Shown: positions 1-5,781, numbered from the stretch's first letter. The stretch is DNA of 8,007 nucleotides from Rhodobacterales bacterium (GCA_013298485.1 JAAFHS010000093.1:1-8007); one strand, 5' to 3'. The notes: generated from the sequence alone by a model not told the origin. Program-made: numbers and translations.

Positions 1-739
1 GCTCGATCCCGATGAAATCGCGGCCCAGCATCTTGGCCACTGCCCCTGTCGTTCCCGTCCCAAAGAACGGGTCCAGCACCACATCGCCGGGATTGGTCGT
101 CGCGATCAGCACCCGGTGCAGCAGGCTTTCCGGCTTCTGCGTCGGATGTGCCTTGTCGCCATTGTCGTCCTTGATCCGTTCATGACCGGTACAGATCGGC
201 AGCACCCAATCCGATCGCATCTGGATGCCATCGTTCAGCGCCTTCAGCGCCTCGTAGTTGAAGGTGTATTTCGCAGCTTCATCGCGGCTCGCCCAGATCA
301 GGGTCTCATGCGCGTTGGTCAGACGCTTGCCCTTGAAATTCGGCATCGGGTTCGACTTTCGCCAGATCACGTCATTCAGCAGCCAGAACCCCTGATCCTG
401 CAGGATGGACCCCAGCCGAAAGACATTGTGATAGCTGCCGATCACCCAGATCGCGCCATTCGGTTTCAGCAGCCGTTTGGCCGCCGACAGCCAATCGCGG
501 GTAAAGGCATCATAGGCCGCAAAGCTGCTGAACTGGTCCCAGTGATCATCAACCGCATCGACAAGGCTGTTGTCGGGGCGCAGAAGCGATCCCTTGAGCT
601 GCAGGTTATAGGGCGGATCGGCAAAGATAAGATCGACGCTGCCCGCCGGAAGCGCCTTCATCACGTCGATGCAATCGCCACCAAGGATTTGATTCAGCGG
701 CAATTTTTCGACCACCGCATCGGTCTTCAGTTTCGTCAT
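1..739 (-). CDS. ccrM: CcrM-type adenine-specific DNA methyltransferase (GANTC), C-terminus cut by window edge
   Basis: Beta-class N6-adenine methyltransferase, expected to methylate GANTC and so mark replication state in alphaproteobacteria. I translated the minus strand: the protein starts MTKLKTDAVVEKLPLNQILG, has the catalytic ADPPYNLQL motif (DPPY at residues 41-44), a RPDNSLVDAVDDHWDQF stretch and WRKSNPMPNFKGKRLTNAHE, and the SAM-binding DPFFGTGTTG at residues 223-232. The DPPY-before-FGTG order is the beta-class order. About 246 residues are visible; the family is usually near 360, so the C-terminal DNA-recognition part lies beyond base 1. The ATG at 739 is preceded by AGAGGCG as ribosome binding site and matches the usual family N-terminus. 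An in-frame ATG at 760 would add seven residues and is less likely. It lies downstream of rnhB on the same strand. Identity is secure; GANTC specificity is family knowledge. Confidence 0.95.
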   Translation of the reverse strand, partial: MTKLKTDAVVEKLPLNQILGGDCIDVMKALPAGSVDLIFADPPYNLQLKGSLLRPDNSLVDAVDDHWDQFSSFAAYDAFTRDWLSAAKRLLKPNGAIWVIGSYHNVFRLGSILQDQGFWLLNDVIWRKSNPMPNFKGKRLTNAHETLIWASRDEAAKYTFNYEALKALNDGIQMRSDWVLPICTGHERIKDDNGDKAHPTQKPESLLHRVLIATTNPGDVVLDPFFGTGTTGAVAKMLGRDFIGIE

Positions 740-827
740 GTCACGCCTCTGCCCCGGCATCTTCTGGTGCCGCTGATTAAGGCTTAAGATGATTCATCCC
801 CGATTCGCCGTCAAATTCTTTATTAAA
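740..827 (-). promoter_or_regulatory. Probable methylation-sensitive ccrM promoter region
   Basis: This is the 88-base gap between the rnhB stop and the ccrM start. Reading the minus strand, TTGACG (809-814) resembles an alphaproteobacterial -35 element, followed by two GANTC sites (802-806 and 791-795) and an AT-rich CATCTTAAG stretch where a -10 would fall; the -10 match is poor. A third GANTC site lies at 691-695 inside the ccrM coding start. Two GANTC sites in the ccrM leader are known in Caulobacter, where methylation shuts the gene off. The sites are seen directly; the promoter role is inference. No terminator hairpin lies here, so read-through from rnhB is also possible. Confidence 0.5.
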
Positions 828-1466
828 TCAAGCACTTACAGATTTATCTTGATACAACATCTTGTGGACGGGGGCAAAGCTGCGTCTATGATGTGGGGTC
901 ACACCAAGATTTAGCAGGGCATCAAGATGTGCGGCTGTGCCGTATCCCGCATTGGTTTCCCAGCCGTAGCCGGGGTGCTGTTGCGCCAAAATCACCATGA
1001 TTTGATCACGCACAACTTTGGCCACGATAGAGGCTGCCGCGATAGAAAGGCTTAACGCGTCGCCTGCAACCACCGTTTGCGCGCCACACGGCAGGTCGCG
1101 CGGCAGCTGATTTCCGTCGATCAGCAGATGATCGGGCGCCTGTTTCAGGCCCGCCACTGCCCGCCGCATCGCCAGATGGCTGGCCCGCAGGATGTTCAGA
1201 TCATCAATTTCTTCGACGCTCGCATGGGCGACGCTGACATCAGCGCAAGCCCAAAGGGCCGTCGCCAGAATGGCCCGGCGCGGGCCCGTCAGCTTTTTGG
1301 AATCATTCAGGCCGGGCGGAATTGCATCCGGGTTCAGCCTGACAGCCGCCGCCGTTACGGGGCCGGCAAGCGGGCCGCGCCCGACCTCATCAACGCCCGC
1401 CACGAAAAGTGCACCCTGCGCGAAGGCAGCCATTTCATAGGAAAAGTCGGGGGCGGACCAGATCAT
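828..1466 (-). CDS. rnhB: Ribonuclease HII
   Basis: Type 2 RNase H that cuts the RNA strand of RNA-DNA hybrids, including single misincorporated ribonucleotides; cytoplasmic. The 212-residue protein is a normal length. It shows GVDEVGRGPLAGPV near residues 24-37 with the DE metal ligands and the GRG loop, LLIDGNQLP with a further catalytic Asp, SIAAASIVAKVVRDQ, and the C-terminal NAGYGTAAHLDALLNLGVTPHHRRSFAPV block. The start at 1466 has only a weak ribosome binding site, but an in-frame TAG stands four codons upstream (1476-1478), so the only later option is Met12. Keeping PDFS in the N-terminus, as relatives do, favours 1466. It is followed by ccrM on the same strand, a pairing I recall from other alphaproteobacteria. 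A terminator sits only 36 bases upstream, so its promoter must overlap that region or rnhB depends on read-through. Confidence 0.95.
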   Translation of the reverse strand: MIWSAPDFSYEMAAFAQGALFVAGVDEVGRGPLAGPVTAAAVRLNPDAIPPGLNDSKKLTGPRRAILATALWACADVSVAHASVEEIDDLNILRASHLAMRRAVAGLKQAPDHLLIDGNQLPRDLPCGAQTVVAGDALSLSIAAASIVAKVVRDQIMVILAQQHPGYGWETNAGYGTAAHLDALLNLGVTPHHRRSFAPVHKMLYQDKSVSA

Positions 1467-1502
1467 CCCATCGACCTACGGCATCAGGTCAGTGAACGGA
1501 AT

Positions 1503-1543
1503 AAAAAAAAAGCCCCTGCCTTCGGGGGAGTGAAGGCAGGGGC
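1503..1543 (-). terminator. Rho-independent terminator upstream of rnhB
   Basis: Arms 1512-1523 (GCCCCTGCCTTC) and 1532-1543 (GAAGGCAGGGGC) form a perfect 12-base-pair stem with an 8-base loop. On the plus strand nine A residues (1503-1511) precede the left arm, so a minus-strand transcript ends with stem plus nine U. The nearest gene it can serve is the small membrane-protein gene ending at 1674. It lies 36 bases before the rnhB start, so it could also act as an attenuator of rnhB. Confidence 0.9.
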
Positions 1544-1601
1544 GGGGATTTCAGAAGTCTTTGTTGTGAAACGGCTTGTGTGGAAAAAGGCTTGTAAGGA
1601 A

Positions 1602-1632
1602 GGGGGCAGGGGCTGCTCACCCCCCTGCCCCC
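1602..1632 (-). repeat. GC-rich perfect hairpin sharing its arm sequence with the neighbouring terminator
   Basis: Arms 1602-1612 (GGGGGCAGGGG) and 1622-1632 (CCCCTGCCCCC) pair perfectly over 11 bases with a 9-base loop. No T tract directly follows on either strand, so it is not a classic terminator. The core GGCAGGGGC (1605-1613) is repeated in the terminator arm at 1535-1543, allowing the arms of the two hairpins to pair with each other instead. It lies in the 3' untranslated region of the small gene. Confidence 0.7.
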
Positions 1633-1673
1633 AGGTGTGATGCGGACCGAAGACAGGCCCGCACCGGGGACAT

Positions 1674-1895
1674 CTACTCGCAGGTTGCGGCGGGTGCGGT
1701 ATCAAGTGGCATGGAACACACTTCATCCGTGGCGGCAGACGACAGGGATACGGACAGGATCATGGCCAAAAGTGCGGCACCAACGGTCAGGATGTTGGTC
1801 ATGCGCCAGCGGGCGATATTGCGGGTGTTGCGCAGCGTGGGGCTGACCACCTTGATCGTGGCGCGGTGCGGCGGGATGTGATGGGACTGTTTCAT
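1674..1895 (-). CDS. Small single-pass membrane protein of unknown function (73 aa)
   Basis: I do not recognise a family. The start at 1895 is supported by a strong Shine-Dalgarno AAGGAG (1902-1907) six bases upstream; the internal Met32 has none. The first 31 residues are basic and His/Arg-rich (MKQSHHIPPHRATIKV). They are followed by a hydrophobic stretch at about 33-55 (TNILTVGAALLAMILSVSLS) and a short acidic tail with Cys60 and Cys72. This suggests an N-in membrane anchor with the two-cysteine tail in the periplasm, or an unusually long signal peptide with cleavage near SSAA. It is followed by a long 3' region with two hairpins, the second an intrinsic terminator, and is transcribed divergently from the secreted-protein gene at 2084. 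Ribosome binding site plus terminator make it likely real; the function is unknown. Confidence 0.6.
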   Translation of the reverse strand: MKQSHHIPPHRATIKVVSPTLRNTRNIARWRMTNILTVGAALLAMILSVSLSSAATDEVCSMPLDTAPAATCE

Positions 1896-2083
1896 GGCGG
1901 TCTCCTTCTTCTTGGCGCGGTCACCCTTATGACGGGGCCGCTTGCCAAATCCTTGGGGACCGATGCAAAGTCAGGCAATAACGCCGCGTTGCTATGCGAT
2001 AACACGGCAGTGAGGGGGCTTTGGATATTGAATATCATGGGCTTCCCGCGCAAATTGCGGTGATCGAGCATGAGGAGGCCCGA
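1896..2083. promoter_or_regulatory. Divergent intergenic region with two short palindromes
   Basis: This 188-base gap must hold promoters for the small gene on the minus strand and for the secreted-protein gene on the plus strand, because they face away from each other. I could not pick convincing -35/-10 pairs in either direction. Two odd-centred palindromes lie close together near the plus-strand gene: GATATTGAATATC (2024-2036) and CGCAAATTGCG (2049-2059). They could be operator sites. The plus-strand Shine-Dalgarno GAGGAGG is at 2072-2078. Confidence 0.45.
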
Positions 2084-2365
2084 ATGGCCCGTATCTTTAT
2101 CTTCATCGCCCTGCTGCTGGCAGCTCTGCCTGCTTCGGCGGAATGCTACGCGGACTACAAGGCCAAACAGGATGACCCCTTGCGTCTTGCTTACGGCGTG
2201 GCGCAGGTATCGGATGGCAACTGCGACCCCGGCAGTGCCGCGAATGAACTGGCACCGCGCCTGGCATCGGCCGGTTGGACACTGCTGGCTGTATTGTCGA
2301 CCTTCGGTCCCGAAGGTCTTGGAGAAAGGGAAGCAAGTGCCGGAGACCATTTCCTCCGCTACTGA
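2084..2365 (+). CDS. Small secreted protein of unknown function (93 aa)
   Basis: The start at 2084 is chosen because GAGGAGG lies five bases upstream and the resulting N-terminus, MARIFIFIALLLAALPASA, is a clean Sec signal peptide with cleavage predicted after ASA (residue 19); the longer reading from 2021 would bury it. The mature part starts ECYADYKAKQDDPLRLAYG. It has exactly two cysteines, Cys21 and Cys47, which could form a disulfide in the periplasm. It ends GEREASAGDHFLRY. The residue before Cys21 is Glu, so it is not a lipoprotein. I recall similar ECYADYKAK proteins as conserved hypotheticals in Rhodobacteraceae but know no function. Its last 29 bases overlap the start of the downstream membrane winged-helix gene, implying translational coupling and a shared role. 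Confidence 0.85.
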   Translation: MARIFIFIALLLAALPASAECYADYKAKQDDPLRLAYGVAQVSDGNCDPGSAANELAPRLASAGWTLLAVLSTFGPEGLGEREASAGDHFLRY

Positions 2366-3038
2366 CTCATTGCGCGCGGGCAACCGCGTTGTGGCATTTG
2401 GGATCGTTGCGATTGTTGTTATCCTTCTGGCGGCGGCGGTGTTCCTGTTTGTGAACCTGCCGGATGCGAATGCGTTCAATGCCAAGGTCACGCAGATCTT
2501 CCTCGACAATGACCTGCGCACCAATGCCGAACTCCGCCTGCTGGAAATCCTCGCACAATCAGGGACTTCGTTTGCTGAGGTAGTGCAAAGCTATCAGGTG
2601 GTGATCTTTGTCCTTTTGATTTTCGCCACCGCCCTGCTGCTGGCGGCGCTGGTGTTTCTGGTTACCATCGTCGCCCTGAACCGCCGGATTTCGGCGATCC
2701 AGCGCTCTGGTATTCAGGTTGCCTCCATGCTGATCAGCCGTGAGGGTCGCGCGGTCTATATCAACGATATGGAATTTGCGCTGACCGAGGCCGCGCTGGA
2801 AACGCTGGCGGTTCTGGCCGAGGCACGGATGGATGACGACGTGCTGACAGGGGCGCAGATCGAGGCGGTCATCAGTGGGCGCAACGAGGCAGATTGTGAT
2901 GAGGCTGCGGGGGCCACACGAATCAAACGGCTGCGCGACACGCTGGGCAACCAGCTGGTGAGCGAACTGCTGATCAAGACCATCGCGCGTCGGGGCTATG
3001 TGCTGGCGGTCGGCAAGGACGTCATCCGGATGGTGTGA
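2337..3038 (+). CDS. Membrane-tethered protein with C-terminal OmpR-like winged helix
   Basis: The 233-residue protein appears to start at GTG 2337, with AAGGG (2326-2330) six bases upstream; a TTG twelve residues further in is a weaker alternative. Upstream codons in this frame read through the signal-peptide gene and are not coding. Order of parts: short cytoplasmic N-terminus, helix 1 at about 18-39, a 48-residue predicted periplasmic loop, helix 2 at about 88-114 followed by NRR, then a cytoplasmic domain at about 134-225. That domain follows the OmpR/PhoB C-terminal pattern: FALTEAALETLAVLAEA, VLTGAQIEAVISG, TRIKRLRDTLG, and a final LIKTIARRGYVL wing. There is no receiver domain. This is the reverse order of ToxR/CadC, where the winged helix is N-terminal. 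It probably senses something at the membrane and regulates transcription; DNA binding is inferred, not shown. It overlaps the secreted-protein gene by 29 bases. Confidence 0.8.
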   Translation: MPETISSATDSLRAGNRVVAFGIVAIVVILLAAAVFLFVNLPDANAFNAKVTQIFLDNDLRTNAELRLLEILAQSGTSFAEVVQSYQVVIFVLLIFATALLLAALVFLVTIVALNRRISAIQRSGIQVASMLISREGRAVYINDMEFALTEAALETLAVLAEARMDDDVLTGAQIEAVISGRNEADCDEAAGATRIKRLRDTLGNQLVSELLIKTIARRGYVLAVGKDVIRMV

Positions 3039-3044
3039 TCGAGG

Positions 3045-4157
3045 TCACGCCGCAGCCAGGATCGCGATCAGATCATCCTCAGACAGTACCACAGGGTTGC
3101 CCTTCATCGACGATGCCGTCTGCGCTGTTTTCGCTACCTGTCGGTGATCGCGCGCCGCCAACCCCATTTCGCTCAGGGTCGGCAGGCCGTGCCTGCGGCT
3201 CCACCCCGCAAGGGCGGCAGGGGCGTCATCGGCATTTGTGCCAAAGGCCGCACCAATCATCTGGCATACCTCGGTCAGGCGCGTGGGGTCGGCAACCCGT
3301 GCGCGGTTCATCGCGATCACATGCGGCAGCAGGGTGCCGCAGATCGCGCCATGCGCGGCCCCGGTCATCCCGCCAATCACCCCGGCAAAGCCATGCACCG
3401 CCCCAAGACCCGCATTGGCGAGTGCGAGGCCCCCCGACAGGCTGACAAAAGCCATGGCATCACGCGCGGCGGGATCATCGCCCGCCATCAGCCGGATCAG
3501 GGCGGCGAGGCCCATGGCGATGGCCGGCCGGGTGATGGCATCGGTATAGGGCGTGGCCTTGATGCTGACATAGGGTTCGATCACCTGGGTGATGGCATCA
3601 AGACCTGAGGCGAGCGTGATCGCGCGGGGGCAGCCATCGGTCAGGGCGGGGTCGATAATCGCCAGACGTGCGATCATGCGGTCATCGCGCAAGCTGACCT
3701 TGCGGCCAAGGTCCGGCAGGCCGATGACCGCGTTCTTCGTGACCTCGGCCCCCGTGCCCGATGTCGTGGGAATGGCGATGAAGGGCAATGGGGCGGCCGA
3801 CAGCGGATGGGCGGGACCGACACCCTCCAGATGATCCATCACCGGGGTGGGCTGCGGGATCATCGCGGCCAGCGCCTTACCCATGTCGAGAACCGCCCCG
3901 CCACCGATGGCCAGCACCCAATGCGGTGCCGCGGCGCGGGCGGTGGCAAGCGCCGCCTCCAGCATGGCAATTGTCGGTTCCTGCGCGCAACTGATGGCTG
4001 TGGCCTCAAAGCTGGCCAGAAGCGGGGCGGCGCGCGCGCCATCCGCGCCATGCACGATCACGCCGCGCGGCCCGAACGGGGATACCAAGGCCGGGGCATT
4101 TGCCACCTCACCCCGGCCGAACAGGATGCGGGGCGGCGTCAGGATCGAAAAAGTCAT
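3045..4157 (-). CDS. Iron-type (group III) alcohol dehydrogenase with Gln in place of a metal-ligand His
   Basis: NAD(P)-dependent dehydrogenase of the Fe-ADH / glycerol dehydrogenase-like superfamily, 370 residues, normal length, cytoplasmic. Visible motifs are the dinucleotide-binding GGGAVLDMGK at 85-94, TTSGTGAEVTKNAVI from 131, SGLDAITQVIEPYVS from 184, and GAVHGFAGVIGGMTGAAHGA from 252. Aligning to the FucO pattern, the metal ligands are Asp187, Gln191 (usually His), His255 and His269. The Gln may belong to a recognised subfamily, but it makes the metal and substrate uncertain. Its ATG overlaps the glpK stop as ATGA (4154-4157), so it is translationally coupled to glycerol kinase. That suggests a role in metabolism of glycerol or a related short-chain alcohol or aldehyde; the substrate cannot be assigned. 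It ends six bases from the convergent winged-helix gene. Confidence 0.9.
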   Translation of the reverse strand: MTFSILTPPRILFGRGEVANAPALVSPFGPRGVIVHGADGARAAPLLASFEATAISCAQEPTIAMLEAALATARAAAPHWVLAIGGGAVLDMGKALAAMIPQPTPVMDHLEGVGPAHPLSAAPLPFIAIPTTSGTGAEVTKNAVIGLPDLGRKVSLRDDRMIARLAIIDPALTDGCPRAITLASGLDAITQVIEPYVSIKATPYTDAITRPAIAMGLAALIRLMAGDDPAARDAMAFVSLSGGLALANAGLGAVHGFAGVIGGMTGAAHGAICGTLLPHVIAMNRARVADPTRLTEVCQMIGAAFGTNADDAPAALAGWSRRHGLPTLSEMGLAARDHRQVAKTAQTASSMKGNPVVLSEDDLIAILAAA

Positions 4158-5638
4158 ACGCTCATCGTGGCGGCAACGGCGCGGCCCCAGCGCGCGTATT
4201 TGACGCTGCGCGTGCCCTCGTCCATATCCGGCTCAAACCGGCGGTCGAGCGCCCAGTTCCGGGCAAATTCATCCGGTCCGCCGCAGATGCCCGCTTGCAT
4301 CCCGGCAAGGAAAGCTGCGCCAAGCGCCGTGGTTTCGGTGACCTTTGGGCGGTCAACCGGCGCACCGATGATGTCGGACAGGAACTGCATCGTCCAATCG
4401 CTGGCCGTCATGCCGCCATCGACGCGCAAGACGCCGTCCGCCGCAGCCCCCCAATCGGCGCGCATCGCCTCAAGCAGGTCACGTGTCTGATAGCCCACGC
4501 TTTCCAGTGCGGCGCGGGCGAATTCGGCGGGGCCGGAATTGCGCGTCATGCCATAGATCGCCCCCCGGCAATCGGGTCGCCAATAGGGCGCGCCAAGGCC
4601 GACGAAAGCGGGCACCAGCACCACATCCTGCGAGGGGTCCGCCGCCATCGCCAGCGGCTGCGTCTCTTTTGCCTCGCGGATCAGCTTCAGCCCGTCACGC
4701 AACCATTGCACCACCGCCCCCGCGATGAAGATCGATCCTTCCAGCGCATAGGTCGGTTTGCCACCCAACTGATAGGCAATTGTTGTCAGCAACCGGTTCT
4801 TCGATGGCACCATCTCTGCCCCGGTGTTCAGCAGGGCAAAACACCCCGTGCCGTAGGTGGATTTCATCATGCCGGGCGCAAAACAGGCCTGCCCCACGGT
4901 TGCAGCCTGCTGATCGCCCGCGACCCCGGTAATCGGAATCTCATGGCCGAAGAGGTCTGCACGGGTGCGTCCGAAATCGGCGGCGCAGTCGCGCACCTCG
5001 GGCAACAGCTGCATCGGAATGTCCAGCAACGCACAAATCTCGGCATCCCATTTTCCGTCACGGATGTTGTAGAGCATGGTGCGCGCGGCATTGGTGGCAT
5101 CGGTCGCATGCACCCGGCCCCCGGTCAGGTTCCAGATCAAGTAACTGTCGACTGTGCCGAAGGCCAACTCGCCTTTGACAGCCCGCGCCCGTGCACCGGG
5201 GATATGATCCAGCAGCCATTTCAGCTTGGTGCCCGAGAAATAGGGGTCGAGCAGCAGGCCGGTGCGCGCCGTGATCATGCCCTCACGGCCTGCATCCTTC
5301 AGCGCCGCACAGGTATCTGCGGTGCGGCGGTCCTGCCAGACGATCGCGCGGTGCAGGGGTGCGCCCGTGGCCCGGTCCCACAGTAAGGTGGTTTCACGCT
5401 GGTTGGTGATGCCGATGGCCCCGATATCCGCAGCGCGAATGCCCGCCTTTTCGATCACCGCGCGGGCGGTGCCTGCGACGGTCGACCACAGATCGGACGG
5501 GTCATGTTCGACCCAGCCCGATTGCGGATAGTGCTGGGGAAACTCTTCCTGCGCAGTGGCCACCACGCGCAGATTTGCATCAAAAATGATCGCGCGGGAT
5601 GATGTGGTGCCTTGGTCGATGGCAAGGATATGCGGCAT
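4154..5638 (-). CDS. glpK: Glycerol kinase
   Basis: Phosphorylates glycerol with ATP to sn-glycerol 3-phosphate, trapping it in the cytoplasm. FGGY-family protein of 494 residues, full length. It shows the N-terminal phosphate-binding AIDQGTTSSRAI (6-17), ITNQRETT (77-84) and the following IVWQDRRT of the glycerol site, DPYFSGTKLKW (131-141), GVAGDQQAA with Asp242 as the likely catalytic base, STYGTGCF (260-267), and LRVDGGMTASDWTMQF. Start at 5638 with AAGGGGG just upstream. The loop before GDQQAA reads LFGHEIPI. It lacks the glycine-rich GGKGGTR segment that binds fructose 1,6-bisphosphate in the E. coli enzyme, and the PTS-phosphorylated His of Gram-positive enzymes aligns with an Asp. Known allosteric controls therefore seem absent. 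It lies downstream of the transporter genes, behind a hairpin region, and is coupled to the dehydrogenase by ATGA. Confidence 0.97.
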   Translation of the reverse strand: MPHILAIDQGTTSSRAIIFDANLRVVATAQEEFPQHYPQSGWVEHDPSDLWSTVAGTARAVIEKAGIRAADIGAIGITNQRETTLLWDRATGAPLHRAIVWQDRRTADTCAALKDAGREGMITARTGLLLDPYFSGTKLKWLLDHIPGARARAVKGELAFGTVDSYLIWNLTGGRVHATDATNAARTMLYNIRDGKWDAEICALLDIPMQLLPEVRDCAADFGRTRADLFGHEIPITGVAGDQQAATVGQACFAPGMMKSTYGTGCFALLNTGAEMVPSKNRLLTTIAYQLGGKPTYALEGSIFIAGAVVQWLRDGLKLIREAKETQPLAMAADPSQDVVLVPAFVGLGAPYWRPDCRGAIYGMTRNSGPAEFARAALESVGYQTRDLLEAMRADWGAAADGVLRVDGGMTASDWTMQFLSDIIGAPVDRPKVTETTALGAAFLAGMQAGICGGPDEFARNWALDRRFEPDMDEGTRSVKYARWGRAVAATMSV

Positions 5639-5658
5639 CGCCCCCCCTTTTTCTTTTG

Positions 5659-5745
5659 CATTTTCTGTCTTCAGATATCCCCGCCGGAGGCACCCTGCCT
5701 ATCCGCCGGAGCGCGCCGCGCGGGGATATTTAAGGACAGAAAATG
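5659..5745. repeat. 26-base imperfect inverted repeat, likely Rhodobacteraceae dispersed intergenic element pair
   Basis: The left arm 5659-5684 and right arm 5720-5745 pair at 23 of 26 positions, and the three differences are transitions, some still able to wobble-pair. Each arm contains a GGGGATAT core followed by GACAGAAAATG when read toward the outside. The loop contains a repeated CCGCCGGAG (5681-5689 and 5703-5711). I recall elements of the type CCGGCGGGGATATTT plus CAGA as common between genes in this family; that is memory, not a search. It lies between the binding-protein gene and glpK. Confidence 0.75.
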
Positions 5746-5770
5746 GGGGCGCGGCCTGTGCCGCGCCCCC
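5745..5770 (-). terminator. Strong hairpin after the binding-protein gene, probable (partial) terminator
   Basis: Arms 5745-5755 (GGGGGCGCGGC) and 5760-5770 (GCCGCGCCCCC) form a perfect 11-base-pair stem with a 4-base loop, 11 bases past the binding-protein stop. In the minus-strand transcript the stem is followed by AUUUUCUG, a short U run. This fits an intrinsic terminator that may leak, letting glpK be expressed at a lower level, or a hairpin that protects the upstream mRNA end. Confidence 0.75.
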
Positions 5771-5781
5771 AATCGCATCGA

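Noticed and set aside
116..787. 223-residue plus-strand open frame
   Set aside because: It is antisense to ccrM, whose DPPY and DPFFGTGTTG motifs are clear on the minus strand. No own ribosome binding site or motif was seen.
777..839. Possible CtrA box (TTAA repeats) near ccrM
   Set aside because: TTAA occurs at 777-780, 784-787 and 823-826, but the spacings (3 bases, and 9 bases to an imperfect TTAC) do not fit TTAA-N6/7-TTAA.
1571..1602. Imperfect 16-base tandem repeat around GGCTTGT
   Set aside because: Only about 11 of 16 positions agree between two units. This is too weak to distinguish from chance.
1077..1640. 187-residue plus-strand open frame
   Set aside because: It runs across rnhB on the other strand and straight through the terminator hairpin, with low-complexity composition.
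1484..1726. 80-residue minus-strand open frame
   Set aside because: It reads through the intrinsic terminator and overlaps the better-supported small membrane protein. Its Pro-rich product reflects the GC-rich hairpins.
2070..2336. Longer N-terminus for the winged-helix gene
   Set aside because: This part is the secreted-protein gene read in another frame. The signal peptide and ribosome binding site support the other frame, and the GTG at 2337 has its own AAGGG.
4100..5386. 428-residue plus-strand open frame
   Set aside because: It lies opposite glpK, which has full family motifs. The product is Arg/His/Gly-rich with no domain pattern, typical of an antisense frame in GC-rich DNA.
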